DNA from: Streptomyces sp. WM4235
GTDB lineage: Bacteria; Actinomycetota; Actinomycetes; Streptomycetales; Streptomycetaceae
Assembly (NCBI RefSeq): GCF_001279725.1
Contig: NZ_LGDE01000046.1
Span: 62,001-126,000 of the forward strand
Length of the DNA stretch: 64,000 nucleotides
Direction of reading: 5' to 3'
The notes under the pieces are model-generated. The model searched no databases. It worked only from the letters and a program-made list of their open reading frames with translations, and had not been told where the DNA came from. Both the position numbers and the translations under genes were made by a program. Of the stretch, positions 25,487 through 35,482 are shown piece after piece (positions within the stretch are counted from its first letter, which is position 1; every line of letters starts with the position of its first letter).

Positions 25487-28400
25487 ATGACGACCGGTAT
25501 GCGCCACGACCGCGACGGAGCCCCGCAGCCGCAACGCTTCGTCATCAGCTTCGCGGGGTTCAACCGCCCCTGGGCCGTGTGGATCGCCCACCGCCTGGAG
25601 GAGCACGGCCACCGCGTGGCCCTGCAACGCTGGGACCCGCAGACGAGCCCCGGCCTCACCGAGGCCCTGGAGGACCTGGCCCGCTCCGGCGGCCGGGTCC
25701 TGGTCGTCCTCAGCGAGCGCTACTTCTCCGCGGGCACCCACACCGACGAGGAGTGGAACGCGGCCCTGCGCACCGTCACCGGCGCCCACCCCGACCGGTT
25801 CGCGGCCGTCTGCCTCACCGACTCCCCGCTGCCCAGCGCCGTCGCCGCGCTGGAGAAGACCGACCTGTGGGGCCTGGACGCGTACGAGGCCGAGTACCGC
25901 GTCCTGCGCCGACTGGAGCTGCCCACCGACCGGATCGGCACCGAGAGCGGCCGCCGCGGCCCCCGCTTCCCCAACGACCCCCCGGAGGTCTGGGGCCGCG
26001 TCCCGCGCCGCAACCCCCGCTTCACCGGCCGCAACGACGTCATCGGCGCCCTGCGGGCCGCCCTCACCGAGGCGCCGCCCGGCGCGTCCACCGTCACCCT
26101 GCTGGGGCTCTCCGGCGTCGGCAAGACCCAGGTGGCCACCGAGTACGCCTACCGCTTCGCCTCCGAGTACGACGTGGTGTGGTGGGTCCCCGCCGAGGAC
26201 CGGCCCACCCTGCGCGAACGCCTCGCCGACCTGGCCCCCGCCCTCGACCTGCCGCGCGGCGCGGGCAGTTACGGCGAGCAGATCCGGGCCGTGCTGGAGG
26301 CGCTGCGGCGCGGCACCCCCTACCACCGCTGGCTGCTGGTCTTCGACGGCTGCGACCACCCCGACGACCTCATCGACCTGCTGCCGTCCGGCGCCGGCGA
26401 CGTCATCATCACCTCCCGCAACCGCGAGTGGGCCGCCCGGCACACCAGCCTCGTCGAGGTACCGCTCTACGCCCGGCCCGAGTCCGTCACCTTCATCCGC
26501 CGGCGGGCCCGCCGGCTCTCCGGGGACGAGGCCGACCAGCTCGCGGAGGCCCTGGAGGACTACCCGCTGGCCCTCGACCAGACCGCGGGCTGGCTCGCGG
26601 ACTCACCGCTCGGCGTCGGCGAGTACCTCACCCTGCTCCGGCGCCGACTGGACACCCACGAGGCCGTCACCCTCTCCGACGACTACCCGCTGCCCTTCCC
26701 CACGGCGCTCGCGATCCTGCTCAACAACGTCCGGGAGAACTTCCCCGACGCCCTCGCCCTGCTGCGCCTGTTCGTCTTCTTCGCCCCCGGCCGGGTCCCG
26801 CTGCGCCTGCTGCGCGAGTTCCCCGCCGCCGACGTCCCCGAACACCTCGCCGGCCTGATCAACGACCAGATCCGCTGGAACGCCGCCCTCAACAAGCTCG
26901 TGCAGTTCTCCGTCGTCCGCCTGGAGTACTCCGACCTGTCCGTCGAGGAGGGCGGTGGCGGCCTGGAGACCGTCCAACTGCACCGCATGGTCCACAACAT
27001 CGTCCGCGACGACCTCGGCGAGGAGGAGGCCGAGCAGCTCTCCCGCGCCGTCCGCCAGGTCCTCGCCGCGGCCGACCCGGGCCGGCCCACCGACTCCCGG
27101 CTCTGGCCCCGGTACGCCGAACTCATCCCACACCTGGAAACCGCCGGCGTCCTGACCAGCACGAACCCCCGCATCCAGAACTTCCTGCTGCACTGCCTGC
27201 GCTACCTGATCCTCGCCGGGGAGTACCGCACCTGCCTGCGGCTCGCCGAGGAGACCGACGGCGCCTGGCGGTCCATGCTCGGCGAGGACCACGACCAGGT
27301 CCGCGAACTCAGCTACCACCACGGCGGCGCCCTGCGCATGCTCGGCCACTTCCGCCGGGCCGAGGTCCTCGCCAAGTCGGTCGCGGACCGGCTCGTCGAG
27401 GAACGCGGCGACCGCGACCTGGAGACCCTGCGCGCGACCAGCACGTACGCGGGGGTACTGCTCGGCACCGCCAAGTTCGAACAGGCCCGCCTGCTGCTGG
27501 AACACGCCTTCACCACCTACCGCGAACTGCTCGGCGAGGACGACTCCACCACCCTCAACGCCCAGAACAACGTCGCCGTCGCCCTGCGCCTCCTCGGCCG
27601 CTACCAGGAGGCGTACGACATCGACCTCGACACCCTGCGCCGCCGCGAACGGGTCCTGCGGGTACGGCACATCGCCACCCTCTCCTCCGGCATCGGCTGC
27701 GCCATGGGCCTGCGGCTCATGGGCCGCTACCGCGAGGCGCAGGCCCGCCAGGAACAAGGGCTCAAACTCAACGCCCAGGTACTCGGCCCCAACCACCCGC
27801 AGACCCTGCGCGCCGAACACAACCTCGGCATGTGCCTGCGCCGCGCCGGCGACATCCCCGGCGCCGGCGCCCGCCTGCGCGGCGTCCTGGAACGCTCGAC
27901 CCGGGTGTTCGGCGCCGAGTTCCCCTGGACCCTGATGGTCGCCTCCGACTACGCCACCTACCTGCGCGAGTACGGGGACGTCGGCGAGGCCCGCCGGATC
28001 TCCGAGGACGTCGTGCGCGGCTACCAGTCCCAACTGGGCCTGGCCCACCCGTACAGCATCGGCACCGTCGGCAACCTCGGCCTGGTCCTGCGCGCCCAGG
28101 GCGAACGGGAGGAGGCCCTCAACCTCGCCGAACAGGCCCTCGTCGGCATGCGGGGCGCGCTCGGCGACCGGCACCCCTGGACGCTGGGCTGCGCCCTGAA
28201 CGCCACCGGACACCGCAACATCACCGGACGGCTGGAGGACGCCGTGGACCTCAGCCGGGCGACCCTGCGGGCCGCCGGGCAGGTGCTGGGGCCCGACCAC
28301 CCCATGACCCTGAGCGCCGAGATCGCCCTCGCCGCCGACCTGCGGGCCGTCCGGGAGGACGTGGAGGCCTCCAAGCACGAGGACGCCGGGCTGCGGGCGC

Positions 28401-28489
28401 TGATGCGCACGCTCGGCCCGCAGCACGTCCACACCGTCTCCGCACGTCAACAGACCCGCCCCTACTGGGACTTCGAACCCCAGCCGTAG
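25487..28489 (+). CDS. fxsT: FxSxx-system TIR-like / NB-ARC / TPR protein
   Basis: A 1000-residue STAND-type protein. An N-terminal TIR-like domain (about 17-140) starts QRFVISFAGFNRPWAVWIAHRLE and contains VLVVLSERYF. An NB-ARC-type ATPase follows, with P-loop LLGLSGVGKTQVA (about 203-215) and Walker B WLLVFDGCD (about 281-289). From about 590 to the end are TPR repeats (LLGEDDSTTLNAQNNVAVALRL and relatives, period about 42). Such proteins sense a trigger through the TPRs and oligomerise through the NTPase. It starts 63 bp after the HExxH gene, and GGGAG precedes the ATG at 25487. Whether the TIR-like domain has NADase activity cannot be told. Confidence 0.88.
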   Translation: MTTGMRHDRDGAPQPQRFVISFAGFNRPWAVWIAHRLEEHGHRVALQRWDPQTSPGLTEALEDLARSGGRVLVVLSERYFSAGTHTDEEWNAALRTVTGAHPDRFAAVCLTDSPLPSAVAALEKTDLWGLDAYEAEYRVLRRLELPTDRIGTESGRRGPRFPNDPPEVWGRVPRRNPRFTGRNDVIGALRAALTEAPPGASTVTLLGLSGVGKTQVATEYAYRFASEYDVVWWVPAEDRPTLRERLADLAPALDLPRGAGSYGEQIRAVLEALRRGTPYHRWLLVFDGCDHPDDLIDLLPSGAGDVIITSRNREWAARHTSLVEVPLYARPESVTFIRRRARRLSGDEADQLAEALEDYPLALDQTAGWLADSPLGVGEYLTLLRRRLDTHEAVTLSDDYPLPFPTALAILLNNVRENFPDALALLRLFVFFAPGRVPLRLLREFPAADVPEHLAGLINDQIRWNAALNKLVQFSVVRLEYSDLSVEEGGGGLETVQLHRMVHNIVRDDLGEEEAEQLSRAVRQVLAAADPGRPTDSRLWPRYAELIPHLETAGVLTSTNPRIQNFLLHCLRYLILAGEYRTCLRLAEETDGAWRSMLGEDHDQVRELSYHHGGALRMLGHFRRAEVLAKSVADRLVEERGDRDLETLRATSTYAGVLLGTAKFEQARLLLEHAFTTYRELLGEDDSTTLNAQNNVAVALRLLGRYQEAYDIDLDTLRRRERVLRVRHIATLSSGIGCAMGLRLMGRYREAQARQEQGLKLNAQVLGPNHPQTLRAEHNLGMCLRRAGDIPGAGARLRGVLERSTRVFGAEFPWTLMVASDYATYLREYGDVGEARRISEDVVRGYQSQLGLAHPYSIGTVGNLGLVLRAQGEREEALNLAEQALVGMRGALGDRHPWTLGCALNATGHRNITGRLEDAVDLSRATLRAAGQVLGPDHPMTLSAEIALAADLRAVREDVEASKHEDAGLRALMRTLGPQHVHTVSARQQTRPYWDFEPQP

Positions 28490-28536
28490 CCCGTGGCCCG
28501 CGCGGCCCTGGCCCCCGGTCGCGGCCGGAGACGCCG

Positions 28537-28569
28537 GAAGGCCCGGACCCCTCGGGGGTCCGGGCCTTC
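28537..28569. terminator. Bidirectional terminator between fxsT and kgd
   Basis: A perfect 15-bp stem (28537-28551 with 28555-28569) with a TCG loop lies between the two convergent genes. Confidence 0.85.
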
Positions 28570-28591
28570 ACGGTTCGAGCAGGTGCGGCGA

Positions 28592-31500
28592 TCAGGCCTC
28601 GAAGACCTCGTTCAGCAGCAGCTGCTGCTCCGCCTGGTGACGCTTCGCGGAACCCACCGCCGGGGACGAACCGTGCGGACGCGACACGCGCCGCAGCCGC
28701 TCGCCCGCCGGGATGTCCGCGCCGACCGCCAGGTCGAGGTGGTCGATCAGGTTCAGCGCGATGAACGGCCACGCACCCTGGTTCGCCGGCTCCTCCTGCG
28801 CCCAGATGTACTTCGCCGCGTTCGGGAACTTGGCGATCTCCGCCTGGAGCTCCGCACCCGGAAGCGGGTACAGACGCTCGATCCGCAGGATCGCGGTGTC
28901 CGTGACGCCGCGCTTCTCCCGCTCGGCCTCCAGGTCGTAGTAGACCTTGCCGGCGCAGAAGACGACCTTGCGGATCTCGTTCGGGTCACCCGCTCCGGAG
29001 GAGACGCGCGTGTCGCCGATGACCGGACGGAACGAGCCGTTCGTGAACTCCTCCGCCTTCGACGCCGCCGCCTTCAGACGCAGCATCGACTTCGGGGTGA
29101 AGACGATGAGCGGCTTGTGGTGCGGGTTGTGGACCTGCCAGCGCAGCAGGTGGAAGTAGTTCGACGGCAGGGTCGGCATGGCGACCGTCATGTTGTCCTG
29201 CGCGCACATCTGGAGGAAGCGCTCGGGACGCGCGGACGAGTGGTCCGGGCCCTGGCCCTCGTAGCCGTGCGGCAGCAGCAGCGTGACGCCGGAGGTCTGG
29301 CCCCACTTCTGCTCGGCCGAGGAGATGAACTCGTCGACGACGGTCTGCGCGCCGTTGACGAAGTCACCGAACTGGGCCTCCCAGAGGACCAGCGCGTCCG
29401 GACGGGCCAGCGAGTAGCCGTACTCGAAGCCCATGGCCGCGTACTCGGAGAGCAGCGAGTCGTAGACGTTGTAGCGGGCCTGGTCGTCCGACAGGTACAG
29501 CAGCGGGGTGTAGTCCTCGCCGGTCTCCCGGTCGATGAGGACCGCGTGACGCTGACCGAAGGTGCCGCGGCGGGAGTCCTGACCCGACAGCCGGACCGGG
29601 GTGCCCTCCATCAGCAGCGAACCGAAGGCCAGGGTCTCGCCCATGCCCCAGTCGATCGTGCCCTCGTCGATCATCGCCGCGCGGCGCTGGAGCTGCGGCA
29701 GCAGACGCGGGTGCACGGTGACGTTGTCGGGGATGTTGACCTGGGCCTCGGCGATCCGCTTCACGACCTCCTGCGAGACCGCGGTGTTCACCGGGACCGG
29801 GAAGTTGGCCGTGGGCGCCGGGACCTGCGGGGCGGCCGCGGGCTGCGTGGCGGCCTCGCGGACCTCCGCGAAGACCTTCTCCAGCTGGCCCTGGAAGTCC
29901 TGGAGCGCCTGCTCGGCCTCTTCCAGGGTGATGTCGCCGCGACCGATGAGGGACTCGGTGTACAGCTTGCGCACCGAGCGCTTCTTGTCGATCAGGTCGT
30001 ACATCAGCGGCTGGGTGAACGCCGGGTTGTCGGACTCGTTGTGGCCACGACGGCGGTAGCAGATGAGGTCGATGACCACGTCCTTGTTGAACGCCTGACG
30101 GAACTCGAAGGCGAGCCGCGCGATGCGGACCACGGCCTCCGGGTCGTCGCCGTTCACGTGGAAGATCGGCGCCTCGATCATGCGGGCCACGTCGGTCGCG
30201 TACATCGAGGAACGCGAGGACTCCGGGGCGGCGGTGAAGCCGACCTGGTTGTTGATGACCACGTGCACGGTGCCGCCGGTGCGGTAGCCGCGCAGCTGCG
30301 ACATGTTCAGCGTCTCGGCGACCACACCCTGGCCGGCGAAGGCCGCGTCGCCGTGCAGGGCCAGCGGCAGGACGGTGAAGTCCGTGCCGCCCTTGTTGAT
30401 GACGTCCTGCTTGGCGCGGGCGACACCCTCCAGGACCGGGTCCACGGCCTCCAGGTGGGAGGGGTTCGCGACGAGCGAGACCTTGATCTGCTCGCCGTCC
30501 AGGCCCGTGAAGGTGCCCTCGGCGCCCAGGTGGTACTTGACGTCGCCGGAGCCGTGCATCGACTTCGGGTCGAGGTTGCCCTCGAACTCGCGGAAGATCT
30601 GCGCGTACGACTTGCCGACGATGTTGGCCAGGACGTTCAGCCGGCCGCGGTGGGCCATGCCGATGACGACCTCTTCGAGGCGGGCCTCGGCGGCCGAGTC
30701 GATGACGGCGTCGAGCAGCGGGATGACGGACTCGCCGCCCTCCAGGGAGAACCGCTTCTGGCCGACGTACTTCGTCTGCAGGAAGGTCTCGAAGGCCTCC
30801 GCCGCGTTCAGCCGGCGCAGGATCCGCAGCTGCTCCTCGCGCTCCGGCTTGGAGTGCGGGCGCTCGATGCGGTCCTGGATCCAGCGGCGCTGCTTCGGGT
30901 CCTGGATGTGCATGAACTCGACGCCGGTGGTGCGGCAGTACGAGTCGCGCAGCACGCCGAGGATGTCGCGGAGCTTCATCATCGACTTGCCGGAGAAGCC
31001 GCCGACCGCGAACTCGCGCTCCAGGTCCCACAGGGTGAGGCCGTGCTCGGTGATGTCGAGGTCGGGGTGCTTGCGCTGCTTGTACTCCAGCGGGTCGGTG
31101 TCGGCCATGACGTGGCCGCGGACCCGGTAGGAGTGGATCAGCTCGAAGACGCGGGCGGCCTTCGTGACGTCGTCGTCGTGCGAGGCGTCGATGTCCCGGA
31201 GCCAGCGGACCGGCTCGTACGGGATGCGCAGCGCCTCGAAGACGTCGTCGTAGAAGCCGCTCTCGCCCAGCAGCAGGTTCGCGACGATGCGCAGGAACTC
31301 GCCGGAGGCCGCGCCCTGGATGACCCGGTGGTCGTAGGTCGAGGTCAGGGTCATGACCTTGGAGATGCCCAGCTTGTTCAGGGTGTCCTGCGAGGTGCCC
31401 TGGAACTCGGCGGGGTAGTCCATGGAGCCGACGCCCATGATGACCGACTGTCCGGGCATCAGGCGGGGCACGGAGTGCACGGTGCCCAGACCGCCGGGGT

Positions 31501-32530
31501 TGGTCAGCGAGACCGTGACGCCGGTGAAGTCGTCCATCGTCAGCTTGCCGACGCGGGCGCGCCGGACGATGTCCTCGTACGCCTGCCAGAACTCGAAGAA
31601 GTTGAGGGTCTCGGCCTTCTTGATGCCGGCGACGACGAGCTGACGGTCGCCGTTCGGCTTCACCAGGTCGATCGCGAGACCGAAGTTGATGTGCTCCGGC
31701 TTGACCAGGGTCGGCTTGCCGTCCTTCTCCGCGAAGGAGTAGTTCATGGCCGGCATGGCCTTGATCGCCTGCACCATCGCGTAGCCGATGAGGTGCGTGA
31801 AGGAGATCTTCCCGCCCCGGGCGCGCTTGAGGTGGTTGTTGATGACGATGCGGTTGTCGAACAGCAGCTTCACCGGGACGGCGCGGACGGACGTGGCCGT
31901 CGGGACGTCGAGGGAGGCGTTCATGTTCTTGGCCACGGCAGCGGCGGGGCCGCGGAGCGTCACCAGTTCGGGGCCCGCGGGGGCCTCGGTGGCGGGCGCG
32001 GCCTTGGGAGCTGCGGGAGCGGGCGCGGCGGCAGCCGGAGCCTGAGCGGGGGGCGTGGCCGGTGCGGCGGCCTGGGCCTGGGAGGTGACAGTCACAGCAG
32101 GGGCACCAGAGGGGGTGGCAGGAGCAGGGGCAGGAGCTGGCACAGGCGTGGTCGCGGCCGAGGGCGAGGGCGCGGCGGCAGCCGCTCCCGCGGCACCGGT
32201 GCTCGCACCGGCGCTCGCCGCCCCCGTGGCGGCCGCGACGGGGGCCTGCGGGGCCTGGGCGGCGGGGCTGGCGGCCTGTGCGGAGGCGCCATCCTTCGTC
32301 GTCGTGGACTTCTCGGGACCGTCGGCCTTGGCGGGGGCTGCTGCGCCCCCGGGCTTGTAGTCGGCGAAGAAGTCCCACCAGGCCCGGTCGACCGAGTTCG
32401 GGTCCTGGAGGTACTGCTGATAGATCTCGTCGACGAGCCACTCATTGGCACCGAAGCCTGAGGCAGGGGTCTTCCCGCCCTCTGCTGCTTCGGTCGTGGT
32501 GCTCGAGTTACTGGGGGACTGTGGCGACAC
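28592..32530 (-). CDS. kgd: Multifunctional 2-oxoglutarate decarboxylase/dehydrogenase (E2-E1 fusion)
   Basis: TCA-cycle enzyme of about 1312 residues that decarboxylates 2-oxoglutarate with thiamine diphosphate and transfers the succinyl group; the actinobacterial fusion. Order: short E1-type N-terminus ([16 protein letters not shown]), an Ala/Pro/Gly-rich linker (about 60-175), an acyltransferase E2 core ([18 protein letters not shown] to [15 protein letters not shown]), then the E1 dehydrogenase with [19 protein letters not shown] and [11 protein letters not shown]. No lipoyl domain is present, as is normal for this fusion. I prefer the GTG at 32530 ([10 protein letters not shown]); an in-frame GTG at 32557 is the alternative. 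A possible -10 (TAGCCT) is at 32580-32585. Confidence 0.95.
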   Translation of the reverse strand: MSPQSPSNSSTTTEAAEGGKTPASGFGANEWLVDEIYQQYLQDPNSVDRAWWDFFADYKPGGAAAPAKADGPEKSTTTKDGASAQAASPAAQAPQAPVAAATGAASAGASTGAAGAAAAAPSPSAATTPVPAPAPAPATPSGAPAVTVTSQAQAAAPATPPAQAPAAAAPAPAAPKAAPATEAPAGPELVTLRGPAAAVAKNMNASLDVPTATSVRAVPVKLLFDNRIVINNHLKRARGGKISFTHLIGYAMVQAIKAMPAMNYSFAEKDGKPTLVKPEHINFGLAIDLVKPNGDRQLVVAGIKKAETLNFFEFWQAYEDIVRRARVGKLTMDDFTGVTVSLTNPGGLGTVHSVPRLMPGQSVIMGVGSMDYPAEFQGTSQDTLNKLGISKVMTLTSTYDHRVIQGAASGEFLRIVANLLLGESGFYDDVFEALRIPYEPVRWLRDIDASHDDDVTKAARVFELIHSYRVRGHVMADTDPLEYKQRKHPDLDITEHGLTLWDLEREFAVGGFSGKSMMKLRDILGVLRDSYCRTTGVEFMHIQDPKQRRWIQDRIERPHSKPEREEQLRILRRLNAAEAFETFLQTKYVGQKRFSLEGGESVIPLLDAVIDSAAEARLEEVVIGMAHRGRLNVLANIVGKSYAQIFREFEGNLDPKSMHGSGDVKYHLGAEGTFTGLDGEQIKVSLVANPSHLEAVDPVLEGVARAKQDVINKGGTDFTVLPLALHGDAAFAGQGVVAETLNMSQLRGYRTGGTVHVVINNQVGFTAAPESSRSSMYATDVARMIEAPIFHVNGDDPEAVVRIARLAFEFRQAFNKDVVIDLICYRRRGHNESDNPAFTQPLMYDLIDKKRSVRKLYTESLIGRGDITLEEAEQALQDFQGQLEKVFAEVREAATQPAAAPQVPAPTANFPVPVNTAVSQEVVKRIAEAQVNIPDNVTVHPRLLPQLQRRAAMIDEGTIDWGMGETLAFGSLLMEGTPVRLSGQDSRRGTFGQRHAVLIDRETGEDYTPLLYLSDDQARYNVYDSLLSEYAAMGFEYGYSLARPDALVLWEAQFGDFVNGAQTVVDEFISSAEQKWGQTSGVTLLLPHGYEGQGPDHSSARPERFLQMCAQDNMTVAMPTLPSNYFHLLRWQVHNPHHKPLIVFTPKSMLRLKAAASKAEEFTNGSFRPVIGDTRVSSGAGDPNEIRKVVFCAGKVYYDLEAEREKRGVTDTAILRIERLYPLPGAELQAEIAKFPNAAKYIWAQEEPANQGAWPFIALNLIDHLDLAVGADIPAGERLRRVSRPHGSSPAVGSAKRHQAEQQLLLNEVFEA

Positions 32531-32788
32531 GGCGGCAACCGCCCTCTTCCGCTTCACAAGGTATGGACAGCGGGAATAAAGGCTACGCCTCCCCGGGCGT
32601 CCGATGCAGGCCGGGCGGGACTTACGTCGCGCAGGTCACATCGAAAGGCGGGTTTCACCGCTTGGAATGGCGGGAAACAAGCGTGGTTCGGGTAGGGGAC
32701 ACCGTGGTTGCGGCCCCCTTGGCTTCGCACCCCTGACGGACCCCGGCGCGTGTGGCCGAGATCATGTCCTTCCCACTCGAACCCTACG

Positions 32789-33868
32789 TCAACGCGATGC
32801 CTGGGAGCTGCCCGGAAGCGTGACGAGGATGCGGCAGCCGCGTGACGATTCGGCCACTCCGATCTGGCCCCCGTGCAGGCCGACGGCCCAGCGGGCGATG
32901 GCCAGGCCCAGTCCGGTACCCCCGTCGCCGCCCCCGGAATTGCCCCGGTTGAACCGCTCGAAGACCCGGTGCCACTCGGATTCGGGGATCCCGGGACCCT
33001 CGTCCCGCACCTCCAGGTCCAGGCTCCCGGGCGCGTCGCCGGCCCGGGCCCGGACCGTGACCCGACCGTGCGGGGGGCTGTGCTTGACCGCGTTGTCGAT
33101 CAGGTTCGCCACCACCTGGTGGAGCCGTTCCGCGTCGGCGTACGCCGTCAGTTCGAACGGGAACACGTCCAGGTGGAGGTGGACGTCGTTGCGGGTGTGC
33201 CCGCCCGAGCCGGAGGTCAGGCCCGGCCGCCCGGCGGCCGCCAGCCCGGACTCCTTGAGCACCCCCGACAGGTACGGCCACACCTCGAACCGGCGCGCCC
33301 GCAGCGGGACCACGCCGTTGTCCACCCGGGACAGGTCCAGCAGGGTCTCCACCAGCCGGCCCAGCCGCTCGGTCTGCTTCAGCGCCGTCCGCATGGTCTC
33401 CGGGTCGGCGGCCGAGACCCCGTCGACCACGTTCTCCAGCACCGCCCGCAGGGCCGCGATCGGTGTGCGCAGTTCGTGGGAGACGTTGGCGACCAGCTCC
33501 TTGCGGTGCCGGTCCACCGCCTCCAGGTCGTCGGCCATCAGATTGATCGTCGCGGCCAGGTCGCCGAGCTCGTCGCGGCGCCCCGCCTCGCGCACCCGGC
33601 GCGTGTAGTCCCCGTGGGATATCGCCCGGGCCACCGTGGTCATGTCGTCCAGCGGCGCCGTCAGGCCGTGCGCCACGAACTGGGTGATCAGCATCGAGGC
33701 GATCACCGAGAACACCGTGATGAAGCGCAGCTCGGTGTCCGTGCGCAGGGCCACCAGCAGCAGGCCCGTGGTGATGAAGACCGACACCACGACGAGCGTG
33801 CCCAGCTTCGTCTTGATCGAGAACGGCGAGTAGGGCCGCAGCCCGCCGCCCGGCTGCCGCTGGCTCAC
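32789..33868 (-). CDS. HAMP-domain sensor histidine kinase
   Basis: Membrane sensor kinase of 359 residues. Two transmembrane segments lie close together at about 21-65, so the sensor has almost no extracytoplasmic loop and probably detects a membrane or intracellular signal. A HAMP region (about 68-125) precedes the H-box ELVANVSHELRTPIAAL (about 126-142), then N-box NLIDNAVKHSPP and G-boxes DEGPGIP and GTGLGLAIAR. It starts at the GTG at 33868, overlapping the response regulator stop as GTGA, so the pair is coupled. The signal is unknown. Confidence 0.93.
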   Translation of the reverse strand: MSQRQPGGGLRPYSPFSIKTKLGTLVVVSVFITTGLLLVALRTDTELRFITVFSVIASMLITQFVAHGLTAPLDDMTTVARAISHGDYTRRVREAGRRDELGDLAATINLMADDLEAVDRHRKELVANVSHELRTPIAALRAVLENVVDGVSAADPETMRTALKQTERLGRLVETLLDLSRVDNGVVPLRARRFEVWPYLSGVLKESGLAAAGRPGLTSGSGGHTRNDVHLHLDVFPFELTAYADAERLHQVVANLIDNAVKHSPPHGRVTVRARAGDAPGSLDLEVRDEGPGIPESEWHRVFERFNRGNSGGGDGGTGLGLAIARWAVGLHGGQIGVAESSRGCRILVTLPGSSQASR

Positions 33869-34605
33869 GGCTGGGCCGGGGTCTCCAGGGCGTACCCGAC
33901 GCCGTGGACCGTGCGGATCCGTTCCGCGCCGATCTTCCGGCGCAGCGCCTTGATGTGGCTGTCGACGGTACGGGTCCCGGACGCGTCGGCCCAGTCCCAC
34001 ACCTCCGCCAGCAACTGTTCCCGCGAGAGCACCGCCCGCGGCGTGCCGGCCAGGCACACCAGCAGGTCGAACTCCGTCGGCGTCAGGTGCACGTCCTCGG
34101 TGTGCACGCGGACCCGGCGCTGCGCGTGGTCGATCTCCAGATCGCCCAGGCGCAGGGTGGCCCCGCGCGGGGCCGTCGCGGCCAGTGTGGCCCGCTCCAC
34201 CCGTCTCAGCAGTACGTGGACCCGTGCGGCCAGCTCGCGCATCGAGAACGGTTTCGTCATGTAGTCGTCGGCCCCGACCCCGAGGCCGACGAGCATGTCG
34301 GTCTCGTCGTCCCGGGCGGTGAGCATCAGCACCGGCACCGGGCGCTGTGCCTGCACCCGGCGGCAGACCTCCAGCCCGTCGAAGCCGGGCAGCATGACGT
34401 CGAGCACCAGCAGCTCGGGCAGCCAGCTCTCGGCCGCCGAGACGGCGGCAGGGCCGTCGTGGGCGGCCTGGACCTGGAAGCCCTCGGCGCGCAGCCGGGC
34501 CGCGATGGCGTCGGCGATGGTGCGGTCGTCCTCGACCACGAGCACGCGCCGCTGGGCGCCTGGGGTGGCCGCGGCGCCGTTGTGGGTGGTGTGTGTCTGT
34601 TCCAT
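33865..34605 (-). CDS. OmpR/PhoB-type response regulator
   Basis: Two-component response regulator of 246 residues. The receiver (about 20-135) has the acidic pair VVEDDRT, phosphoacceptor Asp in LLVLDVMLPG and Lys in MTKPFSM. The C-terminal winged helix (about 150-240) shows LTPTEFDLLVCLA and RTVDSHIKALRRKIG. It is followed, with a 4-bp overlap, by its kinase. A spermidine-synthase-like gene lies 60 bp upstream on the same strand and may share the transcript. Confidence 0.95.
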   Translation of the reverse strand: MEQTHTTHNGAAATPGAQRRVLVVEDDRTIADAIAARLRAEGFQVQAAHDGPAAVSAAESWLPELLVLDVMLPGFDGLEVCRRVQAQRPVPVLMLTARDDETDMLVGLGVGADDYMTKPFSMRELAARVHVLLRRVERATLAATAPRGATLRLGDLEIDHAQRRVRVHTEDVHLTPTEFDLLVCLAGTPRAVLSREQLLAEVWDWADASGTRTVDSHIKALRRKIGAERIRTVHGVGYALETPAQP

Positions 34606-34665
34606 GTCCCGCCCCTGAAGAACCCGCGTGATGGGGTGCAGCGTAGAGGAGGCGCAGGCCTGCGG

Positions 34666-35355
34666 CTATGTGGGGCCGACCGGGCCCCGGGCGAGGTGGA
34701 CGACGTCCGGGACACCTCGGGCGACTCGCACTTCTTCCGTCCGTACCGACTCGAATCCGGCATTCCGCAGGGCCTGCTCGAAGGCCTCGGACGGTCGCGC
34801 GGACCAGACGGCGAGCACCCCGCCGGCGGTGAGGCGGGCCCGGCAGGCGGCGAGGCCCGCGGGGGAGTACAGGCCGCGGTTGTCGTCGGTCACGGTCCAG
34901 TCCGGGCCGTTGTCGATGTCCAGGCAGAGGGCGTCGTACCGGTCGCCCGTGTCGTGGAGGTAGGCGACGAGATCGGTGTGCAGGACGCGGACCCGGGGGT
35001 CGGCGAGGGCGGCGGCCGAGAGCGGGGCCAGCGGCCCGCCGCGGTGCCAGTCGATGATCGCCTCCTCGCGCTCGGCGACGACGATCCGACCCCAGTGCGG
35101 TTGGGAGGCCGCGTGGGCGAGGGAGAAGCCGACGCCGAGACCGCCGACGAGCACGGACGGGGCCGGCGGCGACGGGTCCAGGGCCGCGAACGCCGCGTCG
35201 ATCAGCAGGCGTTCGGAGCGGCCGTCCGAAGTGTCCATGAGGAAACAGCCGTTGGCGATGATCTCGTGCGTCTCCCCGCGCCGGCGCAACACCACCTCCC
35301 CGTACGGTCCTTGACGGCGGTCGACGGTGACGGGTTCCGGTGCGGGGGCGGTCAT
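34666..35355 (-). CDS. Spermidine synthase-like protein
   Basis: A 229-residue Rossmann-fold protein of the spermine/spermidine synthase superfamily. Motifs are VLVGGLGVGFSLAHA (about 69-83, the SAM-like binding loop), VVAEREEAIIDWH and LCLDIDNGPDW. The usual aspartate pair for the amine substrate is not obvious, and actinobacterial members of this group are often of unknown function. The ATG at 35355 has AAGGAAG 5-8 nt upstream and is preferred to an upstream ATG at 35385. Confidence 0.82.
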   Translation of the reverse strand: MTAPAPEPVTVDRRQGPYGEVVLRRRGETHEIIANGCFLMDTSDGRSERLLIDAAFAALDPSPPAPSVLVGGLGVGFSLAHAASQPHWGRIVVAEREEAIIDWHRGGPLAPLSAAALADPRVRVLHTDLVAYLHDTGDRYDALCLDIDNGPDWTVTDDNRGLYSPAGLAACRARLTAGGVLAVWSARPSEAFEQALRNAGFESVRTEEVRVARGVPDVVHLARGPVGPT

Positions 35356-35482
35356 CGGTCTTCCTTCCGGTGGCCGCTCGGCCACTCCTCGTCGCCGGAC
35401 ACAACGAAGCCCCCGTGCCGCTTGTTCCGGGTACGGGCCCGCCTTCCGGTCCGCGTCGCGGCGCGCGTCCCCGTCCGCGCCC

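Noticed and set aside
28493..32461. Long open frame of about 1320 codons on the plus strand opposite kgd
   Set aside because: It is antisense to a gene with clear E1/E2 motifs; the length comes from GC3 bias, and its translation has no recognisable domain.
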